A DNA stretch of 64,000 nucleotides. Source: G963663775 sp963663775. Its GTDB lineage: Bacteria > Bacillota > Clostridia > Oscillospirales > Butyricicoccaceae. Where the stretch lies: NCBI GenBank assembly GCA_963663775.1, contig OY760624.1, positions 1,612,001 to 1,676,000 on the forward strand, read 5' to 3'. Made by a program: the position numbers and the translations under genes. Of this stretch, positions 1 through 8,166 are shown piece after piece (position 1 is the first letter of the stretch; each line of letters opens with the position of its first letter). Below the pieces are notes generated by a model that saw nothing but the letters and a program-made list of their open reading frames with translations, searched no databases and was not told where the DNA came from.

Positions 1-49
1 GGCGGTGCTGTGGCTGGGCGGGGGCGATTTGCTCTTTCGGGGGGTGTGA
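1..49 (+). CDS. Partial phage gene, C-terminal 15 residues only
   Basis: Frame 2 is open from the window edge to a TGA at 47-49, three bases before the next phage start at 53. The tail reads AVLWLGGGDLLFRGV. Position just upstream of the minor capsid genes suggests a head-tail connector or capsid-related protein, but too little is present to name it. Confidence 0.5.
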   Translation, partial: AVLWLGGGDLLFRGV

Positions 50-52
50 CGG

Positions 53-379
53 ATGCGACTGGGAAGCGAAACACTGACCCTCGTGCATCCGGTGCGCACG
101 AAAACGGGCGAGGCCTACACCTGCACGGCGATAAACGGCGCAAGCTACCACATGACCACGGCGGTGGCGGCGCAGGCGCAGGGGAGCACGGCGGAAAACA
201 CCGTTAAAGCACGGCTGCCTGCGGACTGCGTGCCCGAGGTGGGCGATTATCTGGTGTGCGGGGTGGTGGAAGCCATCGAGAGCACGGCAGACCTGGCGGC
301 GATGGCGTATTGCACCCTCCAGTCCGTTGCCGACAATCGGCGGGGGCATTTGCCCCATTGGGCGGTGGTGGGCGGATGA
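53..379 (+). CDS. Phage minor capsid / head-completion protein
   Basis: 108-residue protein just ahead of two genes that look like the Minor_capsid_2 and Minor_capsid_3 families. By size and order it matches the first protein of that triplet, which joins head and tail in Gram-positive siphophages. No catalytic motif or membrane segment is visible. Its stop overlaps the next start (ATGA at 376-379), implying translational coupling. Family assignment rests mainly on gene order; phage origin is much surer than the exact role. Confidence 0.65.
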   Translation: MRLGSETLTLVHPVRTKTGEAYTCTAINGASYHMTTAVAAQAQGSTAENTVKARLPADCVPEVGDYLVCGVVEAIESTADLAAMAYCTLQSVADNRRGHLPHWAVVGG

Positions 380-729
380 AAATCACCGTGAAACCCCGCA
401 TCGATGCGGCGGCAATCCTGCAAAAGCGGGGATTGGGGGCGAGCCATCGGGCACGCATCGCTTTGGCGGAAACGGCAGTGCAGTTGGCGCAGGACTATGT
501 GCCGAGGGACACAGGACGGCTGGCGGCGTCGGCGGAGATTGCGGCGGACGGCGCACAAATCCGCTACACCGCCCCCTATGCCAAGGCACAGTATTATGGC
601 ACGGCGGCGCAGTATCATAACAATGAGGGCGGTCTGCGGGGTCGGCTGTGGATGGCACGGATGCAGGCAGACCATAAAACTGCGCTGCAAAAGGCAGTCG
701 CAAGCGTGGTTGGGGGGTGTGTAACATGA
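376..729 (+). CDS. Phage minor capsid protein (Minor_capsid_2 / HK97 gp10-like)
   Basis: 117 residues from the ATG that overlaps the preceding stop. The motif VPRDTGRLAAS near residue 42, followed by YTAPYAKAQYYG, is characteristic of the HK97-gp10/Minor_capsid_2 group, in which a D-T-G-x-L segment precedes a Y-A-x-x-x-x-Y/E-F/Y-G element. These proteins lie at the head-tail interface. An in-frame start at 256 exists but would overlap the upstream gene heavily, so 376 is preferred. It ends in an ATGA overlap with the next gene. Confidence 0.75.
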   Translation: MKITVKPRIDAAAILQKRGLGASHRARIALAETAVQLAQDYVPRDTGRLAASAEIAADGAQIRYTAPYAKAQYYGTAAQYHNNEGGLRGRLWMARMQADHKTALQKAVASVVGGCVT

Positions 730-1151
730 GCATTGCCGCAGCACTGCATGACTATTTGCAGGGGTATGCCCCGCTGACAGAGGAACGGCTCGACATTGAT
801 TTTTTAGGGGCAGACGCAGGGGCATTTTCACTGGAGGTGACGGACGGCGGCGAATGGGTGCGGCGATATATCGACGGCAGCGGCGAAAAGACACTGCGCT
901 TCGTGCTCGCCCACCGAGCGGGATTTGACCAAAGTCTGGCGGGGCAAGCGGGCCCTCTGGCATTTTATGAGGACTTCGCCGCTTGGCTGGACAACCAGAC
1001 CGAGCACGGCAGTCTGCCCGACTTGGGCGAAACACGCACGGCGGTGAAACTGGAATCGCTTTCGGGCGGCTATGTCCTGTCGCAGGGCACGCACACGGCA
1101 CGCTATCAAATCCAATGTCAATTGACGTATATACAGGAAAGGGAGAATTAA
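726..1151 (+). CDS. Phage tail terminator / minor capsid protein (Minor_capsid_3-like)
   Basis: 141 residues; start taken at 726 (ATGA overlap) rather than 717. Acidic, no membrane segment. It lies directly before the tail tube gene, where phages encode the tail terminator that caps the tube and docks the head. The N-terminal half (ALHDYLQGYAPL, then a beta-rich segment with an RRYIDGS element) fits the Minor_capsid_3 family. Role inferred from position plus general fold pattern. Confidence 0.65.
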   Translation: MSIAAALHDYLQGYAPLTEERLDIDFLGADAGAFSLEVTDGGEWVRRYIDGSGEKTLRFVLAHRAGFDQSLAGQAGPLAFYEDFAAWLDNQTEHGSLPDLGETRTAVKLESLSGGYVLSQGTHTARYQIQCQLTYIQEREN

Positions 1152-1152
1152 C

Positions 1153-1644
1153 ATGGCACAGACAATCATGCGCTATCAAATTGCGGACTATCTCAACACG
1201 GGCACGAGCGAAGCCCCCAGCTATGCACTGATGGGGGTGGGGTTCAACACACTGGACGAAAGCCCCGCCGCACAGCTGGACAGCAAAACCTACATCAACC
1301 AAACGGCGCAGAGCAGCATCATCAAATCCTATCAGCCGTCTTTTCCGTTTGACACGGATTTGGTGGGCGATGAGGATGCCGTGATGGCGATTTACAACGT
1401 GGGGCGCAACCAGAAAACCGGCACGGACGCCGAGCTGGAATATGTGCGGGTGGAGCTGTTTGACGACACGAACGCCGCCACCAACGACTATCCCGCCCGC
1501 AAATTCACTGTGGCGGTGCAGGTGGATGCCATCAGCGGTTCGGGCGGCGAGGCGATGAAGGCAAGCGGCAACCTGATGGCAGTGGGCGATTTCGTGGACG
1601 GTTCATTTAACACTGCCACCCGCACCTTTACGGCGTCTGCATGA
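1153..1644 (+). CDS. Phage major tail (tube) protein
   Basis: 163 residues, starting one base after the upstream stop (1149-1151), with a GGGAG Shine-Dalgarno at 1141-1145. The sequence (short N-terminal helix, then beta-strands, LDSKTYINQTAQSSIIKSYQ, and an FTVAVQVDAISGSGG strand region) resembles tail tube subunits of Firmicutes siphophages, which polymerise around the tape measure. Position between the terminator and the Gp15/tape-measure genes supports this. The last codons overlap the next gene (ATGA at 1641). Confidence 0.75.
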   Translation: MAQTIMRYQIADYLNTGTSEAPSYALMGVGFNTLDESPAAQLDSKTYINQTAQSSIIKSYQPSFPFDTDLVGDEDAVMAIYNVGRNQKTGTDAELEYVRVELFDDTNAATNDYPARKFTVAVQVDAISGSGGEAMKASGNLMAVGDFVDGSFNTATRTFTASA

Positions 1645-2243
1645 GTTTGCTGACCGAAACCCCGCCTGTACGGGTGGAACTTGGCGGCGTAAGTGTGCCG
1701 ATTTGCGCCGACTTTCGGGTGCTGCTGCGCATCGATGCCCTGCGGGAGCAGGCACTGGATGATGCCGAACGTGGACGGCAGGCACTTCGGCTGTTTTACG
1801 GCGGGGGCATCCCTGCCGATGCGGCACAGGCGGCACAACAACTGCTGTGGTTTTTGCGGTGTGGACAGGACGCACCGCAGACCATGGCACGCACGCCATC
1901 GAAAGCGGCGGATTTTTCCTTTGTGCACGATGCCCCGCTGCTGTATGCGGCGTTTTTAGACCAATACGGGGTGGATTTGTGCCGTGTGGACTTTCTGCAC
2001 TGGTGGCAATTCCGTGCCCTGCTCGAGGGACTGCGGGACGACCACAAATTTTGCGAGGTGCGCAGATGCCGCAGCGTGGAGCTGGGGGGCGTGAAAGACC
2101 AAAGCCTGCGGCGCTATTACCGAGAGATGCAGAAACGCTATGCCTTGCCCATGGCAAAAGCACAGCAGGCACAGCTGGACGCACTCACCGCCGCTCTGCT
2201 GGGGGATGGCGACATCAAAACCGCCCTTGGGGGCGCAGAATAG
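1641..2243 (+). CDS. Phage Gp15-family protein (tail assembly chaperone position)
   Basis: 200 residues. Segments such as FRVLLRIDAL, the CxxDxPQ-like linker, and FLHWWQFRALLEGL are typical of the Bacteriophage Gp15 family found between tail tube and tape measure in Listeria A118-like phages. In that position the product normally chaperones the tape measure during tail assembly. No slippery frameshift site to a second chaperone was recognised, so a single chaperone seems encoded. It overlaps the tail tube gene by four bases. Confidence 0.75.
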   Translation: MSLLTETPPVRVELGGVSVPICADFRVLLRIDALREQALDDAERGRQALRLFYGGGIPADAAQAAQQLLWFLRCGQDAPQTMARTPSKAADFSFVHDAPLLYAAFLDQYGVDLCRVDFLHWWQFRALLEGLRDDHKFCEVRRCRSVELGGVKDQSLRRYYREMQKRYALPMAKAQQAQLDALTAALLGDGDIKTALGGAE

Positions 2244-2255
2244 GAGGGGAAACAC

Positions 2256-4007
2256 ATGGCGCAGGACGGCGCAGTGGTCATTGCCATTGACGGCGAGGAC
2301 AGCGGCTTTCAAAAAACCACGGAACATCTGGAAAAAAGCATCGAAACCTTGGCGCAAACGCTTGCCAAACAAGGGGAAGCGGGCGGACAGGCATTTTCGC
2401 AGGCGATGACCGCCATGGCGGACACGGTGCAGGACAGCGTATCCGCCGTGCAGGGGGAAATGGCGCAGGTGGGCGGCAACCTGTCAGAGGGGCTTTGGCA
2501 GGGGGTGGAAACCGAGAAAGACAGCCTGCTCCGCCGCCTGCAGGGGTGGTGCAGCAGCATCACGGGCACGGTCAAACAGGCGTTTGCCATCCATTCGCCC
2601 TCGCAGCTGATGCGGGAGCAGGTGGGGCGTATGCTATCCATGGGCATGGCACTGGGCATGGAGGATGGCACAGACGAAATCAAATCCGCCATCACCGCCC
2701 TGTCTGACACGGCACTCGAGCAGGCGCAAGACGGGGCGAGCAATTTCCGTGCACTGGGGACATATTACCTCGAAAATCTAGCCTACGGCATCCAAGCGGG
2801 GCGGGACAACTCCGTCAGCGTGATGCAGGACTGGGTGGATGCGGACGTTGCCGCCTACGCCGCACGGGTGGACGCACGCACAGACAGCATCGTTGCCGCC
2901 AAAAAGCTGCAAATGAAAACCGCTTCCGATGCGGGCAAGCTTGCCTTGCAGGCGGAAATCGACCAATTGCAGGATGCCGCCAAGGCGCAAAAATCCGCCT
3001 ACCAAGCGGCGGCGGACGAGGTGACGGATGCCTACAAGGCGGCACTGACGCAGGGATATGACGAAGCGTTATCCCTCGTGGAAAGCCGTGTCACCGCCAT
3101 CACCGATGCGGCGCAGGCGCAGTATGACACCATCCAGTCCGCCATTGCAAAGATGCAGGACAAGCTGACCACAAGCGACCTGTTCGCCATCAATGACAAA
3201 ACGGGCACGGTGACGCTTGCCAACTGGAATGCCCAGACGGCGGCAGTGGAAGCCTATGCGGCGGCACTGGGAGCCTTGCAGGAAAAGGGCGTTTCGGCGG
3301 ATTTTCTGGCGGAAATCACGGATTTGGACATGGATGAGGCAACCCAATTCCTGCAAAAACTGCTGTCGCTGTCAGACGAGAAGCTGCAAGCCTATGTGGA
3401 CGGGTGGGACACCCAGCGGCAGACCGCACGGGCGGTTGCCGAGCAGTTTTACGCCGACCAGCTGACCGCACTGGACGAGAGCTTTACCGCACAGCTTGCC
3501 GATGCACTGGCGGGTGTGCCGGATACGATGACCAATATTGGAATCAACAGCATACAAGGCATGATTGAGGGGTTGTACAGCCAGTCGGGTGCGTTGTCCT
3601 CGGCTGCCACCGACATTGTGAACCGTGCGATTGCATCCATGAAAACCGCTGCCGATATTCACAGCCCATCGAAAAAGACCCGTGACCTCATCGGCAAGAA
3701 TCTGGCGGCGGGCATCGGTGTGGGGTTCGAGAGCCAAATGGCGCAGGTGTACCGCACGATACAGGGCACGCTGTCCGCTGACCTTGCGAGCCTGTCTGCG
3801 GCAACGAATATTCAGGTCAACCAACAGGTGGCGCAGAGCAATGCGGCGTATGATACGGCGCAGACAAGTGTAGCGGGGGCAACGGTGCAGAACCATACGA
3901 CCGTGGAATTTAAGGGCAATTTGTCCGCACTCGGCAGGGTGCTACATCCTGTGATTACGAGCGAACAGACCCGTGTGGGCAAAAATCTGGTGACGGGAGG
4001 AAGCTAA
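2256..4007 (+). CDS. Phage tail tape measure protein, short
   Basis: 583 residues, strong RBS (AGGAGGGGAAA, 2242-2252). Largely alpha-helical, Ala/Gln/Asp rich, with a long predicted coiled segment (roughly residues 200-290). Two copies of an IHSPS module, each followed by a glycine/methionine-patterned stretch, occur near residues 110 and 467; that module is common in Firmicutes tape measures. Tape measure length sets tail length; with about 1.5 angstrom per helical residue this predicts a tail near 85-90 nm (inference). Short for the family, but no frameshift or truncation is visible. Confidence 0.85.
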   Translation: MAQDGAVVIAIDGEDSGFQKTTEHLEKSIETLAQTLAKQGEAGGQAFSQAMTAMADTVQDSVSAVQGEMAQVGGNLSEGLWQGVETEKDSLLRRLQGWCSSITGTVKQAFAIHSPSQLMREQVGRMLSMGMALGMEDGTDEIKSAITALSDTALEQAQDGASNFRALGTYYLENLAYGIQAGRDNSVSVMQDWVDADVAAYAARVDARTDSIVAAKKLQMKTASDAGKLALQAEIDQLQDAAKAQKSAYQAAADEVTDAYKAALTQGYDEALSLVESRVTAITDAAQAQYDTIQSAIAKMQDKLTTSDLFAINDKTGTVTLANWNAQTAAVEAYAAALGALQEKGVSADFLAEITDLDMDEATQFLQKLLSLSDEKLQAYVDGWDTQRQTARAVAEQFYADQLTALDESFTAQLADALAGVPDTMTNIGINSIQGMIEGLYSQSGALSSAATDIVNRAIASMKTAADIHSPSKKTRDLIGKNLAAGIGVGFESQMAQVYRTIQGTLSADLASLSAATNIQVNQQVAQSNAAYDTAQTSVAGATVQNHTTVEFKGNLSALGRVLHPVITSEQTRVGKNLVTGGS

Positions 4008-4008
4008 C

Positions 4009-4395
4009 ATGCAGGCGGTATTTTCGATAGACGGCACAGCGTTTCGGGTCGGGGTGGTGGCACTCAAGCGCAATGCGGAAGTGAGCGAGGGCGAAAACGG
4101 CGGCACGATGCTGTCCGGCATGCGCAAAAGGGATTTGCTCGGCGTGTATTATCATTACACCTTGGAACTGGCGGCGGACACGCTGACGCAGGGCGACTAT
4201 GACACGCTGTATGACCTCGTGACCGCCCCGCAGGACAGCCACAGCATCACCATGCCGTACGGGCAGGACAGCATCACGTTTGATGCGGCAGTGGACAGCG
4301 TGTCGGACGCATTGCTCTTTGCGAGCGGTACAGAACGGCTTTGGGGCAATTTGTCCATTACGTTCACCGCCATGCGCCCGTACCGCACACCATAG
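4009..4395 (+). CDS. Phage tail-tip associated protein, unknown family
   Basis: 128 residues directly after the tape measure (one base after its stop; RBS GGGAGG within the previous gene). Mixed alpha/beta, no signal peptide or membrane segment. A central DRxYxVLTAP-like element (here YDTLYDLVTAPQDSHS) resembles small structural proteins of clostridial prophages. In siphophages this slot usually carries the distal tail (Dit) protein; the product is shorter than a typical Dit, so it could be a minimal Dit core or an adaptor. Confidence 0.6.
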   Translation: MQAVFSIDGTAFRVGVVALKRNAEVSEGENGGTMLSGMRKRDLLGVYYHYTLELAADTLTQGDYDTLYDLVTAPQDSHSITMPYGQDSITFDAAVDSVSDALLFASGTERLWGNLSITFTAMRPYRTP

Positions 4396-4403
4396 GGGGG
4401 CAT

Positions 4404-6554
4404 ATGAGCAGTAAAATTGTATATTTGGGGCTGGCGTTTGAAGGTACAGCGATTTTGGACGGCTCATGCTTCATCGGCGAGAGCATCACGGGCGATGAAC
4501 TGGCGATTGACACACTGGATGTGACGGTATTCTCCGAAAGCATGTTGCAGGATGCGCTTGCGCCAACGGATTTTGACGGCTTTGTGACGCTTGACGGCAA
4601 AACCGTACTGGTGCGGCGGGGCGATACCTTTTTGCCCTCGTCCTATCAGTATGGCGCACCCGTTGCGCTCTATCATGACGAGGCGTTGATTGGCAAATTC
4701 TATCTGGAATCGGTCACACGCAAAAGCCAGACCTCGTTTGCGCTGTCCTGCACCTCGGCGATTGGGTTGCTGGACAAGCTGACCCATTATGGCGGGATGT
4801 ATCGCGGCGTGACGGTGGCGGCGATGGCGGCGGATATAATCGGCGGGGCGGTGGCGTATTCCATTGCCGAAGAGGTGCAGAATGTGCCCGTTTATGGATG
4901 GCTGCCCGTGGCAACCTGCCGTGAAAATCTGCACCAACTGCTGTTTGCGTTGGGGGCGAGCCTCCAAAAAGACACGGCAGGCGCATTGGTCATCACCTTT
5001 TTGCATGACGAATCCCCCGCAGAAATTGCAGGGGACCGTGTGTATTTGGGCGGGTCGATTGCTTACATCACGCCCGCAACCGAAGCGCAGGTGACGGAAC
5101 ATAATTTCGTGGAGCTGACGGCAGATGAAACCGTGACGTTGTTTGACAATACGGACGGTTCGGGGGCGGTGGCGCAGGAACTCGTGACCTTTGCAGACCC
5201 TTGCCATTCCCTTGCGGCGGACGGGTTGACGATTGTCGAAAGCGGGGTCAATTATGCCATTCTGAGCGGCACGGGCACGCTTACGGGGCAGGCATATACG
5301 CACACAACCAAGCAGATTCGTGCCGTTTCGGAGGGTGTAAGCGGCGAAACCAACGCTGTCAGCGTGACGGATGCCACGCTGGTATCCATCGCCAACAGCC
5401 AAAACGTTGCCGACCGTCTGCTTGCATATCACAGCACGGCGCAGACCGTTTCGGCGGGGTTGGTGGTGGGGAGCGAACGCCCCGGCGATGCCGTCAGTTT
5501 TGTAACACCGTTCGGCGAAAATGCACAGGGGCTGATTCGCCAAATGGACATCGCCCTGTCGGGCATGCTGCGGGCAGACACGGTATTTGTGGTGGATTAT
5601 ACCCCTGTTGGGGTCGGAAATTATTACAGCACGGCGTTGGTGGTGGCTGCGAGCGGCACGTATTCGCTGGCTGATTTGGGCATTCCCACCGACAAAACGC
5701 AAATCCGCATTGTGGTGATGGGCGGGGGCTCTGGCGGCACTTCCGGCACGGACGGCGGGGACGGCGTGAAAAATGAAATCAAAACCGCAAGCGGCGTTTC
5801 GTATGCCGAAGGGGGCGACGGCGGCGAGGGCGGAACAGGCGGCGAAGCGGGAAATGGCGGCAGTTTTTTTGTGACAACCGTCACTATTTCGGCGGCAACG
5901 TCCCTCACGATTTCCACAGGTGCAGGCGGGGAGAGCGACACGGCGGGCGGCAACACGGTTTGCACGATTGACGGCACAGTTTATTCCAGTGCGGACGGTT
6001 CGACAAATACCCTTGGTTTCACCGAAACATTATCTGGCGTGACTTACGGCATGACAGGCGATGCGGGCATTGACGGTGGGGACGGTGGCAACGGCGGCGG
6101 CAGTTACGATGATGAAGATTTGGCGCAGGACGGCACGGCGGGCGAATCGGTCGGCACAGCGGACGGCGGCACACCCGGTACGGCGGCAGGTGAAAATGAT
6201 GGCGAGGGTTGGGGCGGTGCGGATGGTGCTTCCGGTGCTGGTTCGTCTGCTGCGGCGTATCAAACACCGGGACTTAACGGTGGAAATGCAGTGGTGACTT
6301 GGGACCCATATTATCCAACGCACGTTATTTCGATGGTCACAGGCAAGGGCGCAGACGGCGTGACACCGCCCAAAGGACTGGATGCGCAGACATACAGCTC
6401 CGGCGGCAACGGCGGGCACGGCGGCTCCGGTGCAGGCGGTGCGGCAGGATTTTTGGCGAAGGATGCCACTTACACTTACAGCGATGCAGGCATTGGCGGC
6501 ACAGGGTCGAACGGCGGAAAAGGCGGCGCAGGCTGCGTGATTCTTTATTTTTAA
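4404..6554 (+). CDS. Phage tail protein with glycine-rich C-terminal adhesin-like domain
   Basis: 716 residues from the ATG at 4404 behind a GGGGGG RBS; the longer ORF start would overlap the previous gene. Residues 1 to about 440 look like a tail-hub/baseplate protein (Tal position). From about residue 455 to the end the chain is dominated by GGxG-type runs (GGDGGEGGTGG, GGDGGNGGGS, GGNGGHGGSG) separated by short beta-like inserts. This resembles glycine-rich receptor-binding domains of phage tail adhesins, some of which fold as polyglycine-II sandwiches. Host recognition is inferred. The C-terminus ends in GCVILYF, a hydrophobic strand common at the end of such domains. Confidence 0.75.
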   Translation: MSSKIVYLGLAFEGTAILDGSCFIGESITGDELAIDTLDVTVFSESMLQDALAPTDFDGFVTLDGKTVLVRRGDTFLPSSYQYGAPVALYHDEALIGKFYLESVTRKSQTSFALSCTSAIGLLDKLTHYGGMYRGVTVAAMAADIIGGAVAYSIAEEVQNVPVYGWLPVATCRENLHQLLFALGASLQKDTAGALVITFLHDESPAEIAGDRVYLGGSIAYITPATEAQVTEHNFVELTADETVTLFDNTDGSGAVAQELVTFADPCHSLAADGLTIVESGVNYAILSGTGTLTGQAYTHTTKQIRAVSEGVSGETNAVSVTDATLVSIANSQNVADRLLAYHSTAQTVSAGLVVGSERPGDAVSFVTPFGENAQGLIRQMDIALSGMLRADTVFVVDYTPVGVGNYYSTALVVAASGTYSLADLGIPTDKTQIRIVVMGGGSGGTSGTDGGDGVKNEIKTASGVSYAEGGDGGEGGTGGEAGNGGSFFVTTVTISAATSLTISTGAGGESDTAGGNTVCTIDGTVYSSADGSTNTLGFTETLSGVTYGMTGDAGIDGGDGGNGGGSYDDEDLAQDGTAGESVGTADGGTPGTAAGENDGEGWGGADGASGAGSSAAAYQTPGLNGGNAVVTWDPYYPTHVISMVTGKGADGVTPPKGLDAQTYSSGGNGGHGGSGAGGAAGFLAKDATYTYSDAGIGGTGSNGGKGGAGCVILYF

Positions 6555-6566
6555 GGAGGGGGAAAG

Positions 6567-7268
6567 ATGGCAAATTATCAATTGGAATACACAGGAAACC
6601 AAGTGACGGAGATATTGGCGAGCGTGGCGGATAAGCTGGATGCGGCGGAGTTTGAAACATTTCAAACGGCTCTAACAGCCTTGCTGGCGCAAAAAGCACC
6701 ACTGGCAAGCCCTGCGTTGACGGGTGTGCCCACTGTGCCAACGGCGGCGGAGAACACCAACACCACACAGGCGGCGAGCACGGCGTTTGTGCTGGGGCAA
6801 AAGGGAACGGCATCCCCAATGATGGACGGCACGGCGGCGGCGGGGGCATCTCTTTTATATGCACGGCAAGACCACGTGCACCCGTCTGACACGAGCCGTG
6901 CGCCGCTGGCAAGCCCTGCGTTGACGGGCGTGCCGACCGCACCCACGGCGGCAGTGGGCACGAATAACACCCAGTTGGCAACCACGGCATTTGTATTGGC
7001 GCAGATTCTGGCGTCTTTGGGGTTTAAGGTGTTGTATGGGGTGTCAGCGGCAGGGGTAGGCGTTACAACATCATATTTTAGCACTGCTTTCACCACAACG
7101 CCGCAGGTGTTTCTTTCTGCACGTAACACAAACGGTATAGTATTTGCAACACATAAATATAGCGTAGCAACCTCTTACTTTCAATATGTAGCCTATTATG
7201 TAGACCCGAACGGAGGGGGCGGCGTATTTCAAAATTGTGTATATGATTGGTTAGCGATTGGAACATAA
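6567..7268 (+). CDS. Phage tail fibre protein
   Basis: 233 residues, RBS AGGAGGGGG at 6555-6563. N-terminal helix (about 1-40), then two near-identical repeats of a SPALTGVPT...TNxTQxAxTAFVL module (about residues 47-72 and 115-140) with an ARQDHVHPSDTSR linker, all classic for tail fibres. The C-terminal about 85 residues are a different beta-rich domain ending in YDWLAIGT, like gp53/gp37-type fibre tips. That domain is encoded by visibly more AT-rich DNA (about 7050-7260) than the rest of the gene, suggesting a swapped receptor-binding tip. Confidence 0.85.
   Translation: MANYQLEYTGNQVTEILASVADKLDAAEFETFQTALTALLAQKAPLASPALTGVPTVPTAAENTNTTQAASTAFVLGQKGTASPMMDGTAAAGASLLYARQDHVHPSDTSRAPLASPALTGVPTAPTAAVGTNNTQLATTAFVLAQILASLGFKVLYGVSAAGVGVTTSYFSTAFTTTPQVFLSARNTNGIVFATHKYSVATSYFQYVAYYVDPNGGGGVFQNCVYDWLAIGT
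6702..6928 (+). repeat. Direct repeat within tail fibre gene
   Basis: Identical 23-base copies at 6702-6724 and 6906-6928 (beginning CTGGCAAGCCCTGCG) encode the two SPALTGVPT modules, 204 bases apart. Such repeats allow fibre length change or domain shuffling by recombination. Confidence 0.9.
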
Positions 7269-7279
7269 CGAGGTGAAAC

Positions 7280-7582
7280 ATGATTATCAATAAAGCAACC
7301 AAGGCGTTTCAAACCATCAATACCCACCCCGACAGCAACTGGACAGACACGCCAGACGAAGCACTCTACATTGTGGACGATAGGGGCGCAATTGCGCAAA
7401 AGGTGCTGGAATATTATCCAAATTATGATTTTGTACTGGATGCAGACGGCAGTTTGACCGATGTGGTGCAGACCGAAGCGGAAGCGATAGAGCTGCCATC
7501 CGCACCGACTGCGGACGAATTGCAGACGCAAATCATCGAATTGCAGGATGCACTCATCGAATTGGCGGCATTGGAGGGATAA
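7280..7582 (+). CDS. Phage hypothetical protein after tail fibre
   Basis: 100 residues, RBS GAGGTG at 7270-7275. Acidic; C-terminal third is a predicted coiled coil (ELQTQIIELQDALIELAAL). Small proteins of this kind sit between fibre and holin genes in clostridial prophages, possibly as fibre chaperones or trimerisation partners. No recognised domain; function unknown. Confidence 0.6.
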   Translation: MIINKATKAFQTINTHPDSNWTDTPDEALYIVDDRGAIAQKVLEYYPNYDFVLDADGSLTDVVQTEAEAIELPSAPTADELQTQIIELQDALIELAALEG

Positions 7583-7585
7583 CGC

Positions 7586-7702
7586 ATGGCAAAAATTTAT
7601 TACAGGCGCATCATAGACGGCGCAATGACGATTGACGAAGTGCCCGAACGATGGAAAGCAGAGGTGCAGGCGTTGCTCGGCACGCAGGAGGGCACGGCAT
7701 GA
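7586..7702 (+). CDS. Small phage protein, CD1375-like (XkdX region)
   Basis: 38 residues from ATG at 7586, three bases after the upstream stop and with a GGAGGG RBS at 7572-7577. The pattern MAKIYYRRII...MTIDEVPERWKAEVQALL matches the short CD1375-type proteins found between tail fibre and lysis genes of clostridial prophages. Function unknown. The TGA overlaps the next ATG (7699). Too short for most gene finders, but frame, RBS and context agree. Confidence 0.75.
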   Translation: MAKIYYRRIIDGAMTIDEVPERWKAEVQALLGTQEGTA

Positions 7703-7944
7703 CGCAGACCACATTGGCGGCACTGCTTTCGCTCGGGGGCACGGCGTGCGGCACGTTCGGCGGCATTTTGACCGCACAAAAATTGACGAATTATCGGCTT
7801 TCCCAGCTGGAAACCAAGGTGGACAAGCACAATTCGGTCATAGAGCGCATGTATATACAAGAGGAGAAAATGAAGGTGGCAAACCACCGCATTGAGGATT
7901 TGGAAGCGTGGCAGAACCACGTGGAAGACATGAAGGAGGCATGA
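7699..7944 (+). CDS. XhlA-like phage lysis accessory / holin-associated protein
   Basis: 81 residues starting at the ATGA overlap with the preceding small gene; an upstream in-frame start at 7651 lies inside that gene and was rejected. N-terminal hydrophobic segment (about residues 5-25), then a coiled coil (LETKVDKHNSVIERMYIQEE). Membrane anchor plus coiled coil immediately before the holin fits XhlA/haemolysin-type proteins that help the holin in phage lysis cassettes, although the hydrophobic segment is N-terminal here. Confidence 0.6.
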   Translation: MTQTTLAALLSLGGTACGTFGGILTAQKLTNYRLSQLETKVDKHNSVIERMYIQEEKMKVANHRIEDLEAWQNHVEDMKEA

Positions 7945-7947
7945 AAG

Positions 7948-8166
7948 ATGCAACGCATTTTGCAAAAATTCATCAGCCGAAAGCTGTGGATGGCGCTGAC
8001 CGGGGTGGTGTCGGGCATTGCCCTGCTGCGCAGCGGCAGCATCACCGAGGGCACAACCCTGCTGGTGAGCGCCATCCTTGGCTATTTGACGGCGGAGGGC
8101 ATCGTGGACGCCCGACAGGTGCAGACCATTGCGCAGGCACAGCAGGCGGCGGAGGAGAAGCGATGA
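7948..8166 (+). CDS. Phage holin
   Basis: 72 residues; RBS AGGAGG at 7935-7940 inside the end of the previous gene. Positively charged start (MQRILQKFISRKLW), one clear membrane segment (about 15-30), a second weaker hydrophobic stretch (about 37-53) and a charged tail (AQQAAEEKR). Its position directly before, and overlapping, the amidase gene is the classic holin-endolysin arrangement; holins permeabilise the membrane so the endolysin reaches the wall. Confidence 0.7.
   Translation: MQRILQKFISRKLWMALTGVVSGIALLRSGSITEGTTLLVSAILGYLTAEGIVDARQVQTIAQAQQAAEEKR

Noticed and set aside
247..1302. 351-codon minus frame opposite phage genes, and similar frames at 4464-5702 and 9857-11416
   Set aside because: Antisense of GC-rich genes; composition is Arg/Pro/His-rich and without domain features.
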